NCBI GenBank assembly: GCA_005883445.1
Contig: VAZL01000431.1
Span: 1-9,607 of the forward strand
DNA length: 9,607 nt
Reading direction: 5' to 3'
Origin: Alphaproteobacteria bacterium
Lineage (GTDB): Bacteria; Pseudomonadota; Alphaproteobacteria; Rhizobiales; Xanthobacteraceae
Shown: positions 1-5,128 of the stretch, in pieces
Position numbering within the stretch: the stretch's first letter is position 1
Layout: each line of letters begins with the position of its first letter
Program-made: the position numbers and the translations under genes
The notes under the pieces: model-generated
Database searches by the model: none
What the model was told of the DNA's origin: nothing
Seen by the model: the letters and a program-made list of their open reading frames with translations, nothing else

Positions 1-515
1 CAAGGATGCCCACTCCAGTGGCCGAGCTCGTGCAGGGCAGTCCGGTGCCAGTTGATGGGCTCGAAATACCTCTCCGGCCGCGGAACTTGTATGAAATCGT
101 GAACGGGACTGTAGAACGCGCGATCGCCGCCGATCCTGAAGTCAGCGCCAGTCGCCGCGATCAACGCCTCGACGTGCGGCAGAATTAGCGCTTCCGGAAT
201 CGGCGCGGGAGCGCTCGTGAATTGCGGAGGGAGGTTCTCGCACTGGTCGGTGTTGAATACTGTGAACCGCTTCAGAAACGGAATCGCATTGGGCTCGTCT
301 CCGTCGCGCTCGGCGCGCCGGCGCTCCTCGTCGGGCACAAAGCGATCGGCGTAGACGACGGTCGTGCCGCGCTCGCCCTTGCGGACATGGCCGCCAAGGC
401 CGAGCGCTTGGCGAAACGTGAGCCAGTTCTGAGTGCTGAAGCCGTGCTCGATCACCGTGCCCCACAGGATCAGCACGTTGATGCCTGAGTACTGACGCTG
501 GGTCGCGGCGTTCTT
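1..515 (-). pseudogene. ArdC-type antirestriction protein / zincin-like metallopeptidase, 5'-truncated and cut by window edge
   Basis: Reading the minus strand from about base 515 down to the edge gives about 170 uninterrupted residues of the ArdC family: an ssDNA-binding N-terminal domain, then a zincin-like metallopeptidase domain. Visible marks are YSGINVLILWG (491-459), the stretch around GLGGHVRKGERGTTVVYADRF, FTVFNTDQCENLP, the block ending FEPINWHRTA, and the zinc motif HELGH (32-18) followed by WSGHP. Known members are carried by conjugative plasmids and ICEs, and some protect incoming DNA from restriction. The start is missing: family members usually have roughly 40 more residues before YSGIN, but similarity stops near 515, where a serine recombinase fragment begins on the other strand. 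No ATG, GTG or TTG with a ribosome site is apparent at the break, so this is probably a 5'-truncated relic. The C-terminal part lies outside the window. The family call is firm; function is doubtful. Confidence 0.8.
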
Positions 516-519
516 CGCG

Positions 520-867
520 CAGCGACAGGTGATCGATGCCGCCGACAAGCTCAAGCGCCTGTACCGGCTGGTCGAGGACGGGCTGACGGACCTTGATGAG
601 GTGCTCAAGGATCGGCTGACCACACTCAAGGCGGACCGGGACCGGGCAAAGGCCGCACTGGAACGTGCCAAGGGGCATTCGGCTTCTCAGATCCAGATCG
701 ATCCCGCGTTGATCGAGCGTTTCGGCCGTAGCATGCGTGAGAACTTTAGCACCGGATCGGTGCTCTTCCGGAAGGCATACCTCCAGTCGCTAATCGATGT
801 CATCGAAGTCGACGACCATCAAATACGTATCAAAGGAACCAAGGACTTGCTCGAAAGGCCGTCCTAG
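520..867 (+). pseudogene. C-terminal remnant of a large serine recombinase
   Basis: About 115 codons match the end of large serine (resolvase/invertase-type) site-specific recombinases of rhizobia: a coiled-coil segment (DAADKLKRLYRLVEDGLTDL, then a Lys/Arg/Asp/Glu-rich helix) and the closing block with IDPALIERFGRSMRENF, FRKAYLQSLID, VIEVDD and IRIKG. The catalytic N-terminal resolvase domain, the recombinase domain and the zinc ribbon, normally about 400 residues upstream, are absent. An in-frame TGA lies at 493-495, and upstream sequence belongs to an oppositely oriented ardC. A GTG at 529 could start a 112-residue peptide, but no ribosome site is evident. The stop at 865-867 is followed, in the same frame, by codons reading through the tRNA-Arg fragment. 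This fits recombinase genes that end beside their tRNA attachment site. Probably a non-functional scar of an older integrative element. Confidence 0.8.
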
Positions 868-911
868 CCAGCCAGAACGGCCAGCGTTGGTGTTTGCAGA
901 CGAGTACTAGG

Positions 912-957
912 TGGCGCGCCCGAAGAGATTCGAACTCCTGACCCCCAGATTCGTAGT
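912..957 (-). other. 3' half of tRNA-Arg(ACG): attachment-site remnant
   Basis: On the minus strand, 957 to 912 reads as a tRNA 3' half. It has an anticodon loop CTACGAA (anticodon ACG), the 3' anticodon strand TCTGG, a variable loop, a T arm with GTTCGAATC, an acceptor strand ending GGGCGCG, and CCA (914-912). The other half (D arm, acceptor 5' strand) is missing: bases 958-995 do not fold into it. A copy running from the anticodon loop to CCA is the classic core that tyrosine or serine integrases duplicate when an element inserts into a tRNA gene. The polarity predicts the intact tRNA-Arg to the right, but none is present within the window. It is therefore either the far end of an element since rearranged or the junction of tandem elements. 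Confidence 0.8.
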
Positions 958-1029
958 TTGAAGTTGAGGCGCTATGGTACCGGTGCGCGCTCCTCCGCAA
1001 TAGGAAACGTATTGAGGGCCGGCCTCTGC

Positions 1030-1044
1030 GCGCGATTATCGCGC
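1030..1044. repeat. 15-base palindrome, candidate operator or integrase/excisionase site
   Basis: GCGCGAT and ATCGCGC flank a single T. The symmetry is perfect apart from the centre. It lies between the tRNA-Arg fragment and the AlpA-like gene. A protein-binding role is a guess from position and symmetry. Confidence 0.35.
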
Positions 1045-1272
1045 CGTTTATACGATTACTGGGGCGTGCATCTTTCGGCCAAACGAATTCTTTGACATCG
1101 TTCGCTCGGCGGGCCTGCGTTTGTCAGCTGGCGTCAGCGCTCTAAAAAAAAGCTGCTGCGCTGCTGATCAATGAGCCGTCACTCGCTTCGAAATCCTGGG
1201 CGCCGCGGACCTCACGCATTGCGGCCGGTTGACGTGACGAGCGGTGGTACAGCGACCTCGGCCGGGGATCCC

Positions 1273-1542
1273 ATGAAGCGTGCCCGGCCCGACATTCTCC
1301 CCATATCTTGTCCACCACGGGGGCTCTCGCGGCCGGAGTCAGCCGCGTATATCGGAGTCTCCCCTACCCTCTTCGACGAGATGGTCGGGGATGGTAGGAT
1401 GCCGCAGCCGAAGGTCATCAACTCAAGAGTCGTTTGGGATCGCCATCAGCTTGACCTCGCGTTCGAGGCGCTACCCATTAAAGAACAAACGATCACCACA
1501 CTTGTAGCGGTTAATGACAACGAATGGGACGACATGAATTGA
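1273..1542 (+). CDS. AlpA/excisionase-like small DNA-binding protein
   Basis: This 89-residue protein sits directly ahead of the integrase. Residues 18-31 (GLSRPESAAYIGVS) and 32-43 (TLFDEMVGDGRM) form the helix-turn-helix expected of MerR/AlpA-like excisionase proteins. Residues 44-58 (PQPKVINSRVVWDR) match the following wing, where such proteins carry an Arg/Trp-Asp signature. I chose the ATG at 1273 because a GGGGA stretch lies about 6 bases upstream and because the family-like sequence (RPDILPISCPPRGLS) begins right there. A frame-compatible ATG at 1171 would add 34 residues of low-complexity, unfamiliar sequence. The stop is only 10 bases before the integrase start, so the two are very likely co-transcribed. 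Likely roles, by family, are directing the integrase toward excision or regulating it. The tail (residues 70-89) is acidic and variable. Confidence 0.75.
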   Translation: MKRARPDILPISCPPRGLSRPESAAYIGVSPTLFDEMVGDGRMPQPKVINSRVVWDRHQLDLAFEALPIKEQTITTLVAVNDNEWDDMN

Positions 1543-1552
1543 GAGTTGGCCG

Positions 1553-2707
1553 GTGAAGATCAGGCTTGCGGACGGCAGTGGTTTCATCGAGTTGCGTCAT
1601 CTCGTTGAGGATGTAGACCGGCGCGGCCATGTCCGCGTTTACTACCGCCGCAAGGGGCGGCCGAAAGTCCGTCTACACGCTCCCTTCGGCTCAGACGAAT
1701 TTATCGCGCAATATCGAGAAGCTCATGCAGGCGTCCCACAACAGCCGCCTGCGGCAGATGTGCCGCGCCGCGGCCCGGCCAAGCCGGGCTCGCTGCGCTG
1801 GCTGATCGAGCAATATTACGGATCAGCAGAATTCAGGGGCCTTGAAGACAGCACGCAGCACGCGCGGCGCTTGATCCTTGATGCGCTGTGCGAAGAGCTA
1901 TTGAACACAGATGATCTTCGCTCGCCTGGGACGGGCGCGGCGCGCTACAGCCTGATGGAGCCCAAGCACGTCCGCAAATGCCGGGACCGCAAGGCGGAAT
2001 GGCCGGAATCCGCTAATGGACGGGTCAAAGCGCTGAGGCAGGTGTTCGCGTGGGCAATCGAAGCCGGGCATGCGAAGAGCAATCCCGCGAAGGACGTGCC
2101 CTACCTCAAGGGCTCGGGGACTGGATTTCATACCTGGACGATCGAGGAGGTTCGGCAATACGAACAGCGCCACCCGATCGGCAGTAAGGCCCGGCTCGCG
2201 CTCGCCCTACTCCTTCTTACCGGACAGCGCCGCTCCGATATCATCACATTCGGCAAGCAGCATGTCCGCGAAGCCAAGAACGTTCCAGCGAACCTGCGGA
2301 CGGTTCACCGCGGGCGCTGGCTCGCCTTCACCCAGCGCAAAAACAAGAAACGCAAGCCCATTTCCCTTATGGTCCCGTTGCTGCCGGAGCTCGAGGAAAT
2401 CATCGCCACGACACCGTGCGGAGACCTGACGTGGCTCGTAACGCAGTTCGGCCAGCCGTTCACGAGCCCGGGCTTTGGAAATTGGTTCCGCGTCCGATGC
2501 GATCAGGCGGGGCTCCCCCACTGTACGGCTCACGGCTTGCGCAAGGCTGGCGCCACCATCGCGGCCGAGCGAGGAGCGAGCGAGCGACAGCTCATGGCGA
2601 TCTTCGGATGGCAGACCAGCAAGCAGGCCGTGCTCTACACGCGCGCCGCCGAGCAGAAGGTGCTCGCCGGCGGCGCGATGACGCTTCTTTCCATCGAGCA
2701 GAAGTGA
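1553..2707 (+). CDS. Tyrosine recombinase / phage-type integrase
   Basis: This 384-residue protein has the usual length of tRNA-targeting integrases. Residues 1-75 are a basic arm-type N-terminal domain with aromatic repeats (YYRRKGRPKVRL). Residues 80-180 are the SAM-like core-binding domain (LRWLIEQYYGS, RQVFAWAIEAG). Residues 195-375 are the catalytic domain. The active-site set looks complete: Arg226 in TGQRRSD, Lys near 263-266 in TQRKNKKRK, His327 and Arg330 in AHGLRKAGA, Trp353 at the second His/Trp position, and the nucleophile Tyr362 in VLYTRAA. The start is GTG at 1553, 10 bases after the upstream stop, with GAGAG as a weak ribosome site; translation may be coupled. Its likely target is the tRNA-Arg site whose 3' half lies at 912-957, though nothing proves this. 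No cargo genes follow before tRNA-Phe, so it is a module stripped of its element. Confidence 0.92.
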   Translation: MKIRLADGSGFIELRHLVEDVDRRGHVRVYYRRKGRPKVRLHAPFGSDEFIAQYREAHAGVPQQPPAADVPRRGPAKPGSLRWLIEQYYGSAEFRGLEDSTQHARRLILDALCEELLNTDDLRSPGTGAARYSLMEPKHVRKCRDRKAEWPESANGRVKALRQVFAWAIEAGHAKSNPAKDVPYLKGSGTGFHTWTIEEVRQYEQRHPIGSKARLALALLLLTGQRRSDIITFGKQHVREAKNVPANLRTVHRGRWLAFTQRKNKKRKPISLMVPLLPELEEIIATTPCGDLTWLVTQFGQPFTSPGFGNWFRVRCDQAGLPHCTAHGLRKAGATIAAERGASERQLMAIFGWQTSKQAVLYTRAAEQKVLAGGAMTLLSIEQK

Positions 2708-2744
2708 GTGTTCGGACAGTCAAAGCGGAGCACGCAAAGCGAAC

Positions 2745-2786
2745 AAAAGTGTCCCACTTTTTACGATGGCTCGAGGCGGTGGGACA
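2745..2786. repeat. Nested inverted repeats downstream of the integrase
   Basis: AAAAGTG (2745-2751) and CACTTTT (2755-2761) form a perfect 7-bp inverted repeat around TCC. Overlapping it, TGTCCCAC (2750-2757) is repeated inverted as GTGGGACA (2779-2786), 21 bases away. The first hairpin plus its T run could act as a short terminator for the integrase transcript. The paired octamers could equally be protein-binding sites of the element's end. Both readings are inference. Confidence 0.4.
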
Positions 2787-2832
2787 ATTTCAGCGTCTAA
2801 CTAGTTGAAAATATTGTTGGGAGCATTGGTCG

Positions 2833-2908
2833 TGGTGCCCAGGGGCGGAATTGAACCACCGACACCTGCATTTTCAGTGCAGTGCTCTACCAACTGAGCT
2901 ACCTGGGC
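2833..2908 (-). tRNA. tRNA-Phe (anticodon GAA)
   Basis: The minus strand gives a complete 76-base cloverleaf. Acceptor GCCCAGG pairs with CCTGGGC, the D arm reads AGCTCAGTTGGTAGAGC, and the anticodon stem CTGCA/TGCAG encloses CTGAAAA (anticodon GAA). The T arm contains GGTTCAATTCC, the discriminator is A, and CCA is encoded. It appears intact. It marks the boundary between the mobile module on the left and the core cluster on the right. It shares no obvious att-like duplication with the tRNA-Arg fragment. Confidence 0.97.
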
Positions 2909-2945
2909 GCCGCGCCCGCGCGAGCGCGGACGAAGGAGCGCGGGG

Positions 2946-2974
2946 TTTATAGAGGCTCGATTCCCGGCTGTCCA
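2946..2974 (-). promoter_or_regulatory. Sigma70-type promoter for tRNA-Phe
   Basis: On the minus strand TGGACA (2974-2969), 17 bases and TATAAA (2951-2946) give near-consensus -35 and -10 boxes at ideal spacing. Transcription would begin about 30 bases before the tRNA. The -35 lies inside a small hairpin, GGCTGT/ACAGCC with a 5-base loop (2966-2982). The GC-rich leader between the -10 box and the tRNA can also fold. Confidence 0.55.
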
Positions 2975-3003
2975 GAACAGCCATCGGCGTTGGCAATTTG
3001 CGC

Positions 3004-3210
3004 TCAAGATGCCTCATCGCCGGGCTTTGCGGCCGCTGCTCCATCCTCGTCTTCTTCGTCCTTGACCACCGCGTAGACCCCGCTGAGCCAGCGGTTGAGA
3101 TCAACATTGGCGCAGCGCCTGCTGCAGAACGGCCGAAATTTTTCCACCGCCGGCTTGCCGCAAATCGGGCAGGACTTGGTGGCGGGATTGCGCTCGGACA
3201 TGCCGTCCAT
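3004..3210 (-). CDS. yacG: DNA gyrase inhibitor YacG
   Basis: This 68-residue zinc-binding protein has four cysteines, Cys14-x2-Cys17-x11-Cys29-x3-Cys33 (CPICGK ... RPFCSRRC). They are followed by the conserved VDLNRWLSG segment and an acidic, Ala-rich tail, which is variable in the family. YacG binds the GyrB C-terminal region and blocks DNA binding by gyrase; this is known from E. coli. Two starts are possible: ATG at 3210 (MDGMSERN) or ATG at 3201 (MSERN). The second has GGACGG just upstream and resembles common family starts. The gene lies 30 bases after the maf stop in the same frame and is probably co-transcribed with it. The cluster ends here: no strong terminator is seen before the tRNA-Phe promoter region. 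Confidence 0.9.
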   Translation of the reverse strand: MDGMSERNPATKSCPICGKPAVEKFRPFCSRRCANVDLNRWLSGVYAVVKDEEDEDGAAAAKPGDEAS

Positions 3211-3240
3211 ATGGGTGATCGGCGGCGGCAGGACCAGGCC

Positions 3241-3864
3241 TCATGCCAGGTTGAGCCAACCGAGGCGGATCGGATAACCTTCGCCGGACAAAAGCGTGGT
3301 CACTTCGTAAAGTGGAAGGCCGACGACGTTGCTGTAGGAGCCCACGATCTTGACGATGAAGCTGCCAGCGATGCCTTGCGCGGCGTAGCCGCCGGCCTTG
3401 CCGCGCCATTCACCCGAGGCGAGATAGGTCTCGATGTCCTCCTCCGACAGGCGCTTGAAGCGCACGCGCGTCTCGACCAAGCGCTGACGGTACGCCTCTT
3501 TCGGCGTCACCAGGCAGATCGCCGTGTGGACTCGGTGATTGCGCCCCGACAGGAGCCGCAGGCATTCGGAGGCGTCATCAACCAGTTCGGGCTTGGGCAA
3601 GATGCGGCGACCGACCGCGACCACGGTATCGGCAGCGAGGATATAGGCACCCTGGAGCTCCTCGTCGGCGCGCACCAGGTCGAGCGCCACTTCGGCCTTG
3701 GCGCGCGCCAGCCTATTGGCGCAGGCGCGCGGCAGTTCTCCCCGCCTCGGCGTCTCGTCGACGTTGGCGGGACGCAACGCATCGGGTTCGATGCCGGCCT
3801 GATTGATGAGCGTGACTCGGCGAGGCGAGCCGGACGCCAGGACGAGCTTGGGCCGGCCGATCAT
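3241..3864 (-). CDS. maf: Maf family nucleoside triphosphate pyrophosphatase
   Basis: This 207-residue cytoplasmic enzyme matches the Maf/HAM1-like house-cleaning pyrophosphatases, which hydrolyse non-canonical or excess nucleotides (dTTP/UTP or 7-methyl-GTP, depending on subgroup) to monophosphates. Signatures run in order: LASGSPRR (9-16), ADTVV (78-82, catalytic Asp79), LLSGRNHRVHT (104-114), KAGGYAAQG (156-164) and GSYSNVVGLP (175-184). Length and motifs are normal. The subgroup, and hence the exact substrate, cannot be fixed by eye. The start at ATG 3864 has only a weak ribosome site. It lies 54 bases downstream of infA and just before yacG, the order usual for this order of bacteria, and is probably part of the same operon. 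Confidence 0.92.
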   Translation of the reverse strand: MIGRPKLVLASGSPRRVTLINQAGIEPDALRPANVDETPRRGELPRACANRLARAKAEVALDLVRADEELQGAYILAADTVVAVGRRILPKPELVDDASECLRLLSGRNHRVHTAICLVTPKEAYRQRLVETRVRFKRLSEEDIETYLASGEWRGKAGGYAAQGIAGSFIVKIVGSYSNVVGLPLYEVTTLLSGEGYPIRLGWLNLA

Positions 3865-3918
3865 TTTTGCTTGCGCCGCGAATGCATGGATGGATGTGGT
3901 GAGCCTGGAGAAGCGCGA

Positions 3919-4137
3919 TTATTTGAATCGGTAGGTGATACGGCCCTTGGTCAGATCGTATGGGGTCATCTCGACCAGGACCTTGTCGCCCGCCAGCACG
4001 CGGATGCGGTTCTTGCGCATGCGGCCGGCGGTATGGGCGATGATCTCATGTTCGTTTTCTAGCTTGACCCGGAACGTGGCGTTCGGAAGCAGCTCCGTCA
4101 CGACACCGGGAAATTCCAAGAGTTCTTCCTTTGCCAT
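3919..4137 (-). CDS. infA: Translation initiation factor IF-1
   Basis: This 72-residue single OB-fold protein (MAKEELLEFPG ... YDLTKGRITYRFK) matches bacterial IF-1 over its whole length. It binds the 30S A site and helps IF-2 and IF-3 during initiation. The ATG at 4137 is preceded by GGGGAG a few bases upstream. The frame is open further upstream, but that stretch shows no IF-1 sequence and should not be included. The 106 bases between the phosphatase stop and infA may hold its own promoter: TTGTCG, 17 bases and TAGTTT is visible on the minus strand but is weak. The gene is essential in bacteria studied and looks intact. Confidence 0.97.
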   Translation of the reverse strand: MAKEELLEFPGVVTELLPNATFRVKLENEHEIIAHTAGRMRKNRIRVLAGDKVLVEMTPYDLTKGRITYRFK

Positions 4138-4243
4138 CCACTCCCCAGCGTTGTTGGAAACAGAATAGGCGGATCGCGCCGCCCCGAGGGCGCGAAAACT
4201 AGCGGAATCACGGCCATCCGACAACTGCCGAGTACCGATTTGC

Positions 4244-4708
4244 TCACTCGTTGCCCCTATGGCGAGGAGAGAAGCGTTCCCTGATTCGTCGCAGCAATTG
4301 ATCGCGCACATCCCGATACGCATTCATCCGCTGCTCGCGGCTCCCTTCGATCGCGGTCGGATCCGCGGTCGGCCAATATTCCACATCCGCGGCAACTGTA
4401 CGGGTCAACTCCAGCGCCTTATGGTGCGCTTCGGGCGAAAGCGTGACGATCAGGTCGAAATTCAGTCCCTCCAAGTCGTCGAGCTCTTCGAACGTCACCG
4501 GCCGGTGCGCGCTGATGTTGATGCCGATCTCCTCCATCGCCGCGGCCGCGAAGGCATCGAGCTCGCCTTTGCGCACGCCGGCCGAGCCGACGTAGAGCGA
4601 CGTGCCGAGCATTTGCTTGAGCAGCGCGGCCGCCATGGGCGAGCGAACGGAATTCAGCCCACAGGCGAACAGCACCGCCTGCGGCGGCGATGCGCCCAAT
4701 CGCTTCAC
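4244..4708 (-). CDS. Low-molecular-weight phosphatase family protein (arsenate reductase/LMW-PTP-like)
   Basis: This 154-residue protein has the LMW-PTP fold. The phosphate loop is CGLNSVRS (Cys16-x5-Arg22-Ser23) followed by PMAAAL. SAGVR (42-46) and LIVTLSPEAHH (86-96) follow, and the DP loop YWPTADPT carries Asp116 as the likely general acid. Relatives are annotated as low-Mr protein tyrosine phosphatase or arsenate reductase. Position beside infA and UPF0262 in an otherwise housekeeping cluster argues against an arsenic operon, and the substrate is unknown. The start is GTG at 4708, overlapping the UPF0262 stop by GTGA, with GGAAGG just ahead, so translation is probably coupled. In this sequence the phosphatase frame is also reached without a stop from the hisD start, because of the two upstream deletions. 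Confidence 0.88.
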   Translation of the reverse strand: MKRLGASPPQAVLFACGLNSVRSPMAAALLKQMLGTSLYVGSAGVRKGELDAFAAAAMEEIGINISAHRPVTFEELDDLEGLNFDLIVTLSPEAHHKALELTRTVAADVEYWPTADPTAIEGSREQRMNAYRDVRDQLLRRIRERFSPRHRGNE

Positions 4709-5128
4709 CCCTTCCAATGCAGCACGCAAATCAACGTGAACAAGCGGCGCGCGGTATCGAAATCGAGCGTCACCTTGGCGGTCGGGCGTCGCCGTGCGAA
4801 TGGCCGCGTAATAGCTGTCACAGACGGTGTAATAGTCCTTCACGATGCGCCGCAACGGCGAGAGCGATAGAAGATGAGCGATTACGGGCGCGCCGTCCGC
4901 GCGCCTGATGTCGAACACGAGGCGCGCTCCGCTGATGCTCAAATGCAACGCAAACGGCCCCTCGTCGTCGTCGTTCGGGGCAAAGGTATTGTCTTCGAGC
5001 AGATCGTAGATCGCGACTGCACGCTCGTGCTCGACGTCGGGATTCGAGCGCCCAATGGAATTTTCGTCGAGAGTCACCGCGACGAGGCGGTTCTTCTTTC
5101 GGTGGGACGCGCGCTCCGAGCGTGTCAT
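4705..5128 (-). pseudogene. UPF0262 family protein, broken by an internal out-of-frame deletion
   Basis: From ATG 5128 (overlapping the hisD stop by ATGA), residues 1-115 match the UPF0262 family: SIGRSNPDVEHERAVAIYDL, RLVFDIRR, HLLSLSPLRRIVKDYY and SYYAAIRTATP. The expected stretch with IDMGRRGLHNEGS is then absent. The conserved ending TAKVTLDFDTARRLFTLICV...HWKG and its TGA (4707-4705) appear in another frame. The switch lies at about 4779-4786. The span is 424 bases, while the family is usually near 160 codons, so roughly 70 bases seem lost. That figure is an estimate; the loss must be 2 modulo 3 if ancestral ends are kept. The family's function is unknown. Either the gene is decayed or the assembly is wrong here. 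Confidence 0.85.

Larger units (their letters stand above)
868..1272. other. Intergenic region between recombinase remnant and AlpA-like gene
   Basis: No gene is seen in these 405 bases. They contain the tRNA-Arg 3' fragment (912-957), a GC-rich palindrome (1030-1044), a perfect TTGACA hexamer (1092-1097) without a convincing -10 box 16-18 bases downstream, and an A8 run (1144-1151). As the region leading into the excisionase-like and integrase genes, it is the place to expect their promoter and the integrase arm-binding sites, but I cannot assign these. An in-frame ATG at 1171 exists, but the first 34 codons from it do not look like the family, so I leave them as non-coding. Confidence 0.5.

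Noticed and set aside
142..678. Minus-strand frame of 178 codons
   Set aside because: It crosses the ardC/recombinase breakpoint in a frame different from both genes. The true ArdC frame is another one and runs off the left edge.
1092..1120. Promoter with perfect TTGACA ahead of the AlpA-like gene
   Set aside because: No acceptable -10 box lies 16-18 bases downstream, so I mention it only within the intergenic entry.
2998..4062. Plus-strand open frame of 354 codons opposite yacG, maf and part of infA
   Set aside because: It spans three well-recognised minus-strand genes and their gaps, and has no protein-like features.
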